In this document: piece by piece, positions 7,974 through 15,663 of the stretch | How positions within the stretch are numbered: position 1 is the stretch's first letter | Layout of the letters: the number at the start of each line of letters is the position of its first letter | Assembly (NCBI GenBank): GCA_023420935.1 | Contig: JAEZUR010000044.1 | Coordinates: 1-25,419, forward strand | Direction: 5' to 3' | DNA from: Bacillota bacterium | GTDB lineage: Bacteria > Bacillota > Clostridia > Lachnospirales > Lachnospiraceae | Length of the DNA: 25,419 bases | The notes under the pieces: model-generated | The model's input: the letters and a program-made list of their open reading frames with translations, nothing else | The model's database searches: none | What the model was told of the DNA's origin: nothing | Program-made: the position numbers and the translations under genes

Positions 7974-8888
7974 CTATTCATAAATATCTCGATCTAAACC
8001 TAATCCATCAATGATATTCATTATAATCTTAATTTCCTTTTGGGCTTCTTCTTTTACAGCACCAAAATCAATTTCATCAAAAATCTTTGGCTCCATTGCA
8101 TCTTTATTATTATGAATTGCCACATGTAATTTATTTTCAACAAAACCAAACATAATCGAACCATCCATGTTTTTCTGCAAATCCTTTAACATGGACATAA
8201 AGTGTGGTGTCAAAATGTAATAAGCTTCATGATCATCCTGACAGAATACATCAAACATATCATTAAAGTCCATATCTTCCAGTTTGATTCGATAACGACG
8301 TTCTTCTGATTCCGTGAAAAAAGAACTTTTCTTATGTGCATTAGGAAACTTATTACCAACAATCTGCAAGTCAAAATGAAACTCCTTATTAAACTCAAAT
8401 ATAAGCCATCTTCCATGTAAATATGTAACTGTATATGATGTTTTACCAGTGCTGACGTGTTGTTGAATTTTTATATCAGCACGTTCAAATTTTACATCCT
8501 TATAATATCCTTGTATATAATCATTACTAGTGTATAAGTTCCCTAAGCACATTATCCCTGTTTCTTTAATAACTTCTTGTTCTATACCTTTTTCTCCTTG
8601 ATAGACGATTGGTGAAAAAGCTTCACGAAATGGTGTTTCAACAAAGGTAGCTTTAAATCTATTCTTAAACTCGCCCGAGATTTTAAAATAACCCGTTATC
8701 TTTCCTAATAAATATCCTATCCCTAAACCCATAGGAATTGAAAAAAATACTCCTATTTGAATCACTCCATTGGAAATAAATATGAAAAAGCTTAGTATTA
8801 TTACTGCAAAGGATATAACGATTATTATTTTAAGAAGCGATGCCGCCTTACTTCTTAATTTTTCTAAATCTAATATAGAATCCTCCAT
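7974..8888 (-). CDS. DUF3137 domain-containing membrane protein
   Basis: A 304-residue protein. Two hydrophobic helices (about 18-38 and 43-63) form a membrane hairpin near the N-terminus. The rest is a cytoplasmic DUF3137 region: FREAFSPIVYQGEKGIEQE, then a YKDVKFERADIKIQQH strand pair, a GRWLIFEFNK segment and a C-terminal helical part. This family commonly sits beside LemA, as here, and is thought to act at the membrane; no enzymatic motif is visible. The ATG follows AGGGGA. It is the first gene of the four-gene unit ending with ywbE. Confidence 0.85.
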   Translation of the reverse strand: MEDSILDLEKLRSKAASLLKIIIVISFAVIILSFFIFISNGVIQIGVFFSIPMGLGIGYLLGKITGYFKISGEFKNRFKATFVETPFREAFSPIVYQGEKGIEQEVIKETGIMCLGNLYTSNDYIQGYYKDVKFERADIKIQQHVSTGKTSYTVTYLHGRWLIFEFNKEFHFDLQIVGNKFPNAHKKSSFFTESEERRYRIKLEDMDFNDMFDVFCQDDHEAYYILTPHFMSMLKDLQKNMDGSIMFGFVENKLHVAIHNNKDAMEPKIFDEIDFGAVKEEAQKEIKIIMNIIDGLGLDRDIYE

Positions 8889-8918
8889 AATTTTCCCCTA
8901 ACTTTAGTTTATATCACT

Positions 8919-8946
8919 ATTATACCGTAATACAGTAGGCATACAA
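8919..8946 (-). promoter_or_regulatory. Probable promoter of the DUF3137-lemA-gre-ywbE operon
   Basis: On the minus strand, TTGTAT (8946-8941), a 16-base spacer and a perfect TATAAT (8924-8919) lie about 30 bases ahead of the DUF3137 start codon. The -35 box is weak (three of six consensus bases), which could mean an activator or low expression. Confidence 0.5.
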
Positions 8947-9045
8947 CCGTTTCGAATGATTTTAATGAAATGTTAATCATCTACTAATTTTTTTGTTTCA
9001 GCTTGTGTTTAAAACATTTTTCATAGTAGTCCTATTTATATGTAT

Positions 9046-9942
9046 TTATTTTTTATAAAGAACTCTTGCTGCAGGAACAACCTTGGAAGCTGTATCTGTA
9101 TGTACTGATTGATCATCAAAAAATATGTTTGCACCGAAGGCTTTTAATACTTCACTTTTTTCAATCCCACCAAGAAAAAAGGCCTCATCTATCCTAACAT
9201 TCCAAGCTCGTAATGTACGAATCACTCTTTCGTGGGCTGGTGCATTTCGAGCTGTTACTAAGGCAGTTCGAATGGGAACTGATTCTTTAGGAAATTGCTG
9301 TTGTATAATCGATATTGTTTTTAAAAGTTTTGCAAAAGGTCCTTCTGGTAAGGGCTTTTGTGCATTGGCATGCTCATGCTCAGCGAATGCTTTTAGTCCA
9401 TCTGCTTGATATATTTGCTCGGATTCATCAGAGAAAATAACTGCATCCCCATCGAAAGCGATTCTAATCTGAGCAATCTCTTGGTTTGGTTCAATTGGAA
9501 ATTCTCCGTGAGAACAAATGATACCTGCAGCTATATTGGCATTAATTGCTTCCTGAACATCATCTTCATTTGCAGATAAAAAGAGATCTGTTTTAAACGC
9601 ACTAAGATACGGCGAAATTTTAAGTCCACCGACCAATGCTGCTCTACTAATATTTAAGCCATAGTGTTCAATTGAATTAAATATTCTGAGACTTGTATCT
9701 GCGCTATTTTTGGACATAACAATTATTTCAGTTAAATGCCTGTCACCTGTATTTAATTGTTGAAGCGCTTTCACAAGTGGAAATGCGGTGCCTGGTTTTA
9801 GAATATCATTCTCATGTGATATCTGGTATTCTGAATAAGCTTTTAGCCCCTCTCGCTCATAAATTGTATTTTCCTCTTCCAAATCAAACAACGCTCGGGA
9901 CGAAATACCAACTACAAGCTTATCTTCTAGTTTTAAAGGCAT
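9046..9942 (-). CDS. Cytosolic 5'-nucleotidase (cN-I type, NT5C1 family)
   Basis: A 298-residue protein of the 5'-nucleotidase family of vertebrate cytosolic nucleotidase I, expected to remove phosphate from nucleoside monophosphates. Visible blocks are VGISSRALFDLEEEN near the start, IIVMSKNSADTSLRIFNS, the HAD-like acidic motif FDGDAVIFSD (163-172), ALVTARNAPAHERVIRTL, and FFLGGIEKSEVLKAFGANI ending in FFDDQ. The frame stays open to 10065, but those extra 41 codons run through a large hairpin and lack a ribosome site. The ATG at 9942 with GGAG about 10 bases upstream fits the family N-terminus. It stands alone, separated from neighbours by 130-160 bases. Confidence 0.88.
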   Translation of the reverse strand: MPLKLEDKLVVGISSRALFDLEEENTIYEREGLKAYSEYQISHENDILKPGTAFPLVKALQQLNTGDRHLTEIIVMSKNSADTSLRIFNSIEHYGLNISRAALVGGLKISPYLSAFKTDLFLSANEDDVQEAINANIAAGIICSHGEFPIEPNQEIAQIRIAFDGDAVIFSDESEQIYQADGLKAFAEHEHANAQKPLPEGPFAKLLKTISIIQQQFPKESVPIRTALVTARNAPAHERVIRTLRAWNVRIDEAFFLGGIEKSEVLKAFGANIFFDDQSVHTDTASKVVPAARVLYKK

Positions 9943-10011
9943 ATTATTCACACTCCAATCCTTTTCATTAAATAAAAAATACTTTGCTTTAGCTCTGTAT
10001 ATAGTGTAAGA

Positions 10012-10066
10012 AATGACTTTCCATATTGGCTGAAGACCCACAACTTCAGTGCAATGAAAAGTCATT
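10012..10066 (-). terminator. Long interrupted hairpin after the DUF4256 gene
   Basis: Outer arms AATGACTTT (10012-10020) and AAAGTCATT (10058-10066), a middle ATTG/CAAT helix and an inner CTGAAG/CTTCAG stem form one extended hairpin starting 10 bases past the DUF4256 stop codon. On the minus strand TTTCTT follows. It could be a terminator or a structured leader of the 5'-nucleotidase gene. Confidence 0.4.
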
Positions 10067-10076
10067 CTTAATAATC

Positions 10077-10643
10077 TTATACTTTGAGTAAACCTCTAAA
10101 ACCCCTTGCAGCATAATAAGATTCTGCTCCGTTATGGTACATAAAAACAGTATCGTACCGACGATCACAGAAGATTGCACCACCCAACTTTCGAATATCA
10201 TCTGGTGTTTTCACCCAGCTGGACGTTTTAGTATCAAATTTCCCAAGTTTTTGTAACTCGCGGTATTGTTCTTCTGTTAACATCTCTATCCCCATGTCGG
10301 TAGCCATATCTATGGCATTGTTTTTCGGCTTGTTTTCTTTTCTTGACTCTAGTGCTTCTAAGTCGTAACAAATACTTCTACGACCTTTGGGACTTTCCAT
10401 GGAACAATCACAAAAGATAATTTCACCTGTCTCTTCACTATAACCAATCACATCTGGCTCACCACCAGTTTGTTCCATTTCATAAAGTGACCAAATCTTA
10501 TTACTATTATTTTCCAGTTTCATTTGTATTTCTGACCAAACAAGATTATTGTGGCGTTCCATATTTTTTTCAAAACGAAGCTTTAAAATACTTAATATCT
10601 CTTCCTGTTGCTCTGGTTGTAACTTTCGTATTTCATTTTTCAT
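10077..10643 (-). CDS. DUF4256 family protein
   Basis: A 188-residue soluble protein matching DUF4256 over its full length: RFEKNMERHNNLVW, the TGGEPDVIGY and FCDCSMESPKGRRS blocks, EEQYRELQKLGKFD, SSWVKTPDDIRKLGGAIF and the C-terminal YHNGAESYYAARGFRG. These blocks are very strongly conserved, which suggests an active site, but no reaction is known. AAGGAGG lies 8 bases before the ATG at 10643; the longer frame back to 10727 overlaps the upstream gene and has no such site. It starts 31 bases after the MmcQ/YjbR-GNAT gene and is probably co-transcribed with it. Confidence 0.9.
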   Translation of the reverse strand: MKNEIRKLQPEQQEEILSILKLRFEKNMERHNNLVWSEIQMKLENNSNKIWSLYEMEQTGGEPDVIGYSEETGEIIFCDCSMESPKGRRSICYDLEALESRKENKPKNNAIDMATDMGIEMLTEEQYRELQKLGKFDTKTSSWVKTPDDIRKLGGAIFCDRRYDTVFMYHNGAESYYAARGFRGLLKV

Positions 10644-10674
10644 GAACGAGACCTCCTTATATTCTGTTCCAAAC

Positions 10675-11514
10675 TTAAATTTTTCTTTCCATGCAGATGG
10701 AATCAGGCATTTTAGCATACTGTCCATAATTTGGTATCACTTTATATCCTGCCTTTTTGTACACATAAAAAGCTGCCTCTAACTGCTTTCCAGTTTCTAA
10801 TATACACCATTTATAACCCTTTATTTTTGCATTTGCTTCTAATCTTCTTATCAACTCAGCACTCAATCCCATGTTACGACAAGGTGGTTCTGTATAAATT
10901 CGCTTTAACTCTGCATGTTCTTCGTCATATAGTTTAAAAGCACCGCATGCAACTGGATCTCCATTGCGATACACCACTATTACGTCATGGATACTATCTC
11001 TTTGATTATACTGATCATACTGACCTCTTTGAACTTTTTTCCCAACTACTTCGTCAAGATAACAGTCCAAGCTGTCGCAAAGCTTAGCAAAGTCCGGATC
11101 ATCCCCATTGGTATCTTTGAACTCTAATTCTGTTAAAGTTGATAACTGCATTTTAGCTTTTTTACTAAATTTATCAACAACTGCATCATATGCTTCATCA
11201 ACCATTTGAAACAACAAGTCTATATCGTTAAATAAATCCAGATCAATGGTATTCCAATACGGTTGCTGTACTGGTGGACAATGATAACCTCTTACTATAA
11301 TCCCTGGATAAAGTTGTCGATATAAATTAGCTTTCTCAGGATCACATTTCAATGTTAGCTTGAAGAATTTCTCTTCAGGATTCAGTTGCGCAAATATTTT
11401 TCCCATTACTCGATAGCAGATGGGATATTTCCCAAATGGTCTTGTCTCATACGCACCTGCTTGGCTCATACAGTATTCTTCTATTGCTTGCACTACTTCT
11501 ATAGTATTCTCCAT
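10675..11514 (-). CDS. MmcQ/YjbR domain fused to a GNAT acetyltransferase
   Basis: A 279-residue two-domain protein. Residues 1-120 are a MmcQ/YjbR (DUF419) DNA-binding-like fold: EEYCMSQAGAYETRPFG, KIFAQLNPE, FKLTLKCDPEKANLYRQ and GYHCPPVQQPYWNTIDLD. Residues about 127-279 are a GNAT with motif A LKRIYTEPPCRNMGLSAEL (203-221) and a C-terminal AAFYVYKKAGYKVI. The GNAT part would use acetyl-CoA; the YjbR part has no settled function. Both domains look complete and the linker is short, so this is a true fusion. The ATG has AAGGAG upstream. Heads a two-gene unit with DUF4256. Confidence 0.88.
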   Translation of the reverse strand: MENTIEVVQAIEEYCMSQAGAYETRPFGKYPICYRVMGKIFAQLNPEEKFFKLTLKCDPEKANLYRQLYPGIIVRGYHCPPVQQPYWNTIDLDLFNDIDLLFQMVDEAYDAVVDKFSKKAKMQLSTLTELEFKDTNGDDPDFAKLCDSLDCYLDEVVGKKVQRGQYDQYNQRDSIHDVIVVYRNGDPVACGAFKLYDEEHAELKRIYTEPPCRNMGLSAELIRRLEANAKIKGYKWCILETGKQLEAAFYVYKKAGYKVIPNYGQYAKMPDSICMERKI

Positions 11515-11579
11515 TTTTGGTCTCCTTAGTTAATTAGCACTATATCATACCTATAAAAATCATATTTATCCTCACAACT

Positions 11580-12086
11580 TTAACTAATTGCTTTTGCATT
11601 TTGATATGTAACATAAACATGTCCAATTCCGAAAACTATAGCGCTAACCACTAATAAATATCGTCTAGACGTAATACCGCTTGTAAGAAAAATTATTGTA
11701 GGAATTATGGCAAGAGCCATACTTTTCCAGAACTTCACATTCGCAAAATATGTAATCCAGATAATCCAGTAAGCGATGATAAATATGACATTTCCAGTCA
11801 TATAAATTATAAATGTCTCAACCGATGAAAATCCAAATTCAGCTAAGCCAATATGAAATGTCATAAAAAACATGGACGCATATCTACCAATTTGCTCTAA
11901 GTTATTCATTCCACGATTCTTGCATTTATTCTCCAGTCCATGGAATTTTACTGCATATACAATGTTTGGAAGCATTATCAACAATACAATAACTAACCCA
12001 ACAATATCTATCCATCTAGGCCCTAATTGTCCTGCAACAAAAATAGAAGTTGGTCCATCCGCACCGCCAATCACATTAATATTCAT
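11580..12086 (-). CDS. Small integral membrane protein with a GGADGPTSIF N-terminal motif
   Basis: A 168-residue protein with about five hydrophobic segments, near residues 25-45, 68-85, 88-112, 120-142 and 145-162. The N-terminus is MNINVIGGADGPTSIFVAG; residues 7-16 copy the GGADGPT-x-IF motif of the beta subunits of sodium-pumping decarboxylases (OadB, GcdB, MmdB), where the aspartate lies in the ion pathway. The rest does not resemble those 350-400 residue subunits. The ATG at 12086 has AGAGGA 8 bases ahead; the ATG at 12110 lacks one. It follows the MBL-fold gene by 52 bases and may share its transcript. Function unknown. Confidence 0.8.
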   Translation of the reverse strand: MNINVIGGADGPTSIFVAGQLGPRWIDIVGLVIVLLIMLPNIVYAVKFHGLENKCKNRGMNNLEQIGRYASMFFMTFHIGLAEFGFSSVETFIIYMTGNVIFIIAYWIIWITYFANVKFWKSMALAIIPTIIFLTSGITSRRYLLVVSAIVFGIGHVYVTYQNAKAIS

Positions 12087-12138
12087 ATTCTCAATCCTCT
12101 TATTCAGCATATATTAAAGCTTTATCCGTAGATGGAAA

Positions 12139-12861
12139 TCAGCTGATTACTTTTAAACTTTCTTTTACATTAGAATCGTATATTCCACCATGGTAACAAA
12201 TAATTTTATTAATATCATAGTTTAGTAAGTTGTGAATAGAATCCTTGGCATCTTGCATATTCAATACAAACTGAGGCATCGCCATGCATAATTTCTTATT
12301 TTCTACTACCAAAGCATCTCCTGCGATAAGCACTCTCTCCTTTACGACATAGAGCGAGATATGTCCCGGCATATGTCCTTTCGTATCCACCACCTTGATA
12401 CCACCACAAAAAGGAAGAATGTCTCCTGTGTTTACCTCAGTAACATCGTCAACTTTACCAATAGAGGCAATAAAGCTTTGAAATTGCTTACCACCTTCCT
12501 TTTCGCTCTCAGGCAAAGTATCTTGAATATCCTCTGCTTGCTGTAAACGTAATGATTTACGCTGTCCAGTAATATAGGGAGCTTCCTCTTTGGAACATAG
12601 GATCTCCACATCTGGATAACTCTCTTTTATCTCACGTAATGCTCCCATATGATCATGATCGTGGTGCGTAATGATGATTTTTGTTAACTGACTTAGGGAT
12701 AATCCTATTTTATTCATCTCATATTCTATCTGTGGTAACGAATCCGGATATCCGCAGTCAATCAGAATTAATTCATTATCATCTTTCACTAGTGTGGGAT
12801 ATATAATAAGGTCAGTGTTTTCCATATGAAACGTGATTGGTAGCACAAAAATGCTGTTCAT
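12139..12861 (-). CDS. MBL-fold metallo-hydrolase
   Basis: A 240-residue cytoplasmic metallo-beta-lactamase-fold protein. All metal-binding motifs are present: THHDHDHMG (His66, His68, Asp70, His71 region), GHMPGH with His167, AGDAL with Asp182 and the final CYHGG with His224. These bind two metal ions and activate water. The class covers thiolester hydrolases, lactonases and many unassigned enzymes; nothing here singles out beta-lactamase activity, and there is no signal peptide. GGGAG lies 8 bases before the ATG. It begins 49 bases after the YjaB-like GNAT and is likely in the same operon. Confidence 0.9.
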   Translation of the reverse strand: MNSIFVLPITFHMENTDLIIYPTLVKDDNELILIDCGYPDSLPQIEYEMNKIGLSLSQLTKIIITHHDHDHMGALREIKESYPDVEILCSKEEAPYITGQRKSLRLQQAEDIQDTLPESEKEGGKQFQSFIASIGKVDDVTEVNTGDILPFCGGIKVVDTKGHMPGHISLYVVKERVLIAGDALVVENKKLCMAMPQFVLNMQDAKDSIHNLLNYDINKIICYHGGIYDSNVKESLKVIS

Positions 12862-12910
12862 TATATCAACTCCCGTCTTAAATTTATTTTATATATTCCT
12901 GCGTGTTTTC

Positions 12911-13333
12911 TCATTTTGACCAATTTAATACTAATTCTACTTCTCCAGTACCTTCATCGATTTGTTCATTAGAAACCAAAAAATTTTCTCTCAGATAAAA
13001 TTGAACAGCACGAAGATTTTTTTTATAAACTTGCAAATGCAATTCCGTACATTTATCCTTTACATAATCGAGTAAATCTCTACCTATCCCCATAGATTGA
13101 CTATTTGCATTGATAAATATTCCAGCAATATAACTATCCATTAATCCAATAAATCCCTGAATGATATGATTGGTTTCATAAACATATATTTTTGAAACAG
13201 GTAACATTTCTTCCACCATATTAAAATTTTCTTGCCAGTAACTTTTGTCAATAAAATTGTGAGCCTCTATGTTTGTTTCAAGCCATATTTTCATTACAGT
13301 TTCTAAATCATCTATTTTAAATTCTCTGATCAT
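12911..13333 (-). CDS. GNAT family N-acetyltransferase, YjaB-like
   Basis: A 140-residue GNAT resembling E. coli YjaB: IREFKIDDLETVMKIWLET, then EAHNFIDKSYW, the hydrophobic GFIGLMDSYIAGIFINANSQ and motif A SMGIGRDLL (80-88). The C-terminal half has YKKNLRAVQFYLRENF, the usual position of the Tyr general acid. The substrate is unknown. AGAGG precedes the ATG. It starts 8 bases after the DUF4241 gene, which makes translation of the two likely to be coupled. Confidence 0.9.
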   Translation of the reverse strand: MIREFKIDDLETVMKIWLETNIEAHNFIDKSYWQENFNMVEEMLPVSKIYVYETNHIIQGFIGLMDSYIAGIFINANSQSMGIGRDLLDYVKDKCTELHLQVYKKNLRAVQFYLRENFLVSNEQIDEGTGEVELVLNWSK

Positions 13334-13341
13334 ATATACCT

Positions 13342-14385
13342 CTAAAACAAATCTGGATTCATAAAAAGAACGACTAGTTCACAGATCTCACCTACCTCAT
13401 CAAGTCCCCAAAAATCACTATAAAAACCATCTCCTAAGCCACTTGCAAACATTACAATCTCAGAATTATCCTTTGGATTTTGCCAACGCAAAAAATCTCC
13501 ACCTTCACGTTGTAATTCAGGAAAAGCCTGATAGCTTTCTGCAAATAATTCTTCAAAATAATCATCATATATGTTTCTATCTTGATTCCTGGCATACCAT
13601 TCGGAGAGAAATTCCCAATAGCTTACTGCGGATTCTTGGTCACAAAAGCATGCCATTCCAGCTTCAACTGGAAAACCTGCAAAAACATTTTTGATCGTCC
13701 CTTCCTCATCCGCGATTGCCGAAGCAAGTTCATAATTTTTTGCTTCTGTATTCTTTACCTTTAATCTTGCACCTACTATACGTCGTCCTGCTATTTCTGA
13801 ATCCATAATAGATAACGTAATAGGATACTTACCGGCTGGAATCTTTTTCTCAAGCATTGTAATAGATTTAGGATCCTGCAGATAACATAGTGGATCTGCA
13901 ACAATAATACGTCCTGATGAGAAATTACATTCAGCAAATTCAAAATGCCTCATCCGCTTATCCATTTCAAAAACCTTTTGAACCATTTCTATATCTAAGG
14001 TTTCACCACTAATGAATTTAAGATTTTTTTCAAAGGCAATCTGAATCGGCGACTTGTCATAACGTTCCGCCTGTTTCATCCAATATTCTCTTATCTCTTC
14101 AACCATAGTAACACATTCGTTCTCAGCAGTATTTTTATTATATTCTGTCATATTACTATAGATATGTCCACAATGCTCTAATGCCTCGTCTTCGTATCCA
14201 CCGCAAACACCTACATACCATTTTCCCAATAAATCCTTCTTGAACTTAAAAATATAGTAATGCATGTCATGTAAATCAAATTCTCCAGCTAATTCAATTT
14301 TGTAAGGTTTCTTTCCCAATTCTTCAGCATCAGATAACCACTCAATCATTGAGTTTATTGCTGCTATCTTTTGTTCATTCGTCAC
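13342..14385 (-). CDS. DUF4241 domain protein with an extra N-terminal domain
   Basis: A 347-residue soluble protein. Residues about 150-345 are DUF4241: GRIIVADPLCY, PAGKYPITLSI, RRIVGARLKV, FPVEAGMACFCD, YDDYFEE and the C-terminal VMFASGLGDGFYSDFWGLD. Residues 1-110 form a separate part with KFKKDLLGKWYVGVCGGYE and MVEEIREYWMKQAE, which I cannot assign to a named family. DUF4241 proteins have no known reaction; some occur near toxin-immunity loci, but no toxin is present here. The start is GTG at 14385 after GGGAGG. It is the first gene of a probable operon with the YjaB-like GNAT, MBL hydrolase and membrane protein. Confidence 0.85.
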   Translation of the reverse strand: MTNEQKIAAINSMIEWLSDAEELGKKPYKIELAGEFDLHDMHYYIFKFKKDLLGKWYVGVCGGYEDEALEHCGHIYSNMTEYNKNTAENECVTMVEEIREYWMKQAERYDKSPIQIAFEKNLKFISGETLDIEMVQKVFEMDKRMRHFEFAECNFSSGRIIVADPLCYLQDPKSITMLEKKIPAGKYPITLSIMDSEIAGRRIVGARLKVKNTEAKNYELASAIADEEGTIKNVFAGFPVEAGMACFCDQESAVSYWEFLSEWYARNQDRNIYDDYFEELFAESYQAFPELQREGGDFLRWQNPKDNSEIVMFASGLGDGFYSDFWGLDEVGEICELVVLFMNPDLF

Positions 14386-14416
14386 AATTATATTCCTCCC
14401 TTAATTATTAAAATCA

Positions 14417-15100
14417 TCAGCCCTTTTGTGAGCATTCTTTTTTATAAGGTTGAGCTGAAAGACTTCCACGGCACCCATTCTTTTTAAAGAAAACTATAAA
14501 AAACAGCTTATTGATCGGGCTCAATATTGTATGTAATAATATGAATCTTTTAGAATAATACTCTGGTGCTGCGAACTTATCCACCTTTTCTTTTTCAAAT
14601 TTACCATACTTTGCAAAGACTTCACCCATCTCAGTAAAGGGAGCTACCATACTTTTAGCAGCTGCATCGGGTAGCATATGGGTTATAAACATGCTGCCTT
14701 TGATCAGGGTTCCTCCATATTCACAATTTAAAAATCCGGGTAGTTGCTCCAGATAACGTTCCCCACAACGCAACTGAGAAGCTTCTGAAAAGCCGCCCTG
14801 AAGAAGAAAGCTTAGCTTGGTTATAGGGCGACCCTCAACGTTTACTTTAGGAGATAAAGTTTCAAGAAATTCCATCATGATTCCCGGAATACACTCAACA
14901 AAAAGTGGCAGTGCAAATAGAATATTCTCATTATTGTAAAAAGCTTCTCTTATAATATCCCATTTTCCATGTTCAGAAAGGTTATATATATCAACTGTAT
15001 TACCCTGCTTTGTATAGCCTTCTGCAAAAGCTTGAACAATAATATTCGTATTGCTTTTTGCTACCATACGCGGCGAACAATTAACAATTAGTAAGTTCAT
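14417..15100 (-). CDS. Flavodoxin-fold NAD(P)H-dependent oxidoreductase
   Basis: A 227-residue flavodoxin-like protein. MNLLIVNCSPR followed by SNTNIIVQAF (residues 1-25) is the FMN phosphate-binding loop of the NADPH-dependent FMN reductase/Fld_2 class. ENILFALPLFVECIPGIMMEFLE is the second flavin-contact segment. The C-terminus (about 190-210) is hydrophobic and ends in a basic, Cys-containing tail, so it may contact the membrane. The ATG at 15100 has AGGGGG 9 bases ahead and overlaps the end of the upstream flavodoxin gene by 20 bases; translational coupling is likely. The partner or substrate is unknown. Confidence 0.85.
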   Translation of the reverse strand: MNLLIVNCSPRMVAKSNTNIIVQAFAEGYTKQGNTVDIYNLSEHGKWDIIREAFYNNENILFALPLFVECIPGIMMEFLETLSPKVNVEGRPITKLSFLLQGGFSEASQLRCGERYLEQLPGFLNCEYGGTLIKGSMFITHMLPDAAAKSMVAPFTEMGEVFAKYGKFEKEKVDKFAAPEYYSKRFILLHTILSPINKLFFIVFFKKNGCRGSLSAQPYKKECSQKG

Positions 15101-15626
15101 GAAATAACTTCCCCCTTTCATCAATCTCATAGGCACCTAACGAATGACCATGTAAATTAATCTGCACGCGCTCAAGCCACAAATTCAAATAGTCATTATC
15201 TGCACTACCAGCATATAGAAGTGCCATATCTGGCTGTTTCTTCTTATAACGAGAATAATGGCGCATCTGGCCGTTTTTAAACTTTAGATGCATTGTAGCT
15301 AGCGGCAAGATTCGATCAATCAGGTTTTTCATTTGGCTACAGACAAAACCAAGTTTCGTCTCTGTTAGAAAAATAACGCCATCTGCCTGCAAGATTTTAA
15401 TCAGAATCTGCTCATAATCATCTTTGATACAACACAATCCAGGAGTCTTTATCCAACAGTCGTTACAACCAATACAATGACTGATTTTCATTCCGCTAGT
15501 TACAACTGACTGTAATTGTCCAACATGTTGTCCAAGTTCCTTATGTACGGTTTCAAAAGCTGGGTTATCATCTGTCAGTGTACTAATCAAAAGATAATTT
15601 CTATTGGTTTTATTATTATTTTGCAT
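15081..15626 (-). CDS. Flavodoxin-fold protein with iron-sulfur-flavoprotein-type cysteines
   Basis: A 181-residue member of the NADPH-dependent FMN reductase / iron-sulfur flavoprotein group. Residues 51-66 carry the cysteine motif CIGCNDCWIKTPGLCC, followed by KDDYEQI, which in related proteins holds a cluster or redox-active cysteines. LQADGVIFLTETKLGFVCSQMKNLIDR is the flavin-contact helix-loop. The N-terminal flavin loop is less typical (LLISTLTDDNPAF), so FMN binding may be altered. AGAGG lies upstream of the ATG. It overlaps the next flavodoxin gene by 20 bases, so the two may form an electron-transfer pair. Confidence 0.85.
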   Translation of the reverse strand: MQNNNKTNRNYLLISTLTDDNPAFETVHKELGQHVGQLQSVVTSGMKISHCIGCNDCWIKTPGLCCIKDDYEQILIKILQADGVIFLTETKLGFVCSQMKNLIDRILPLATMHLKFKNGQMRHYSRYKKKQPDMALLYAGSADNDYLNLWLERVQINLHGHSLGAYEIDERGKLFHELTNC

Positions 15627-15663
15627 TGTAGATTAACCTCTTTCTATGCTTGTTTTTAAACTA

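Noticed and set aside
9943..10065. A 41-codon N-terminal extension of the 5'-nucleotidase
   Set aside because: It has no ribosome site, lies partly inside a long hairpin and does not match the family; the ATG at 9942 does.
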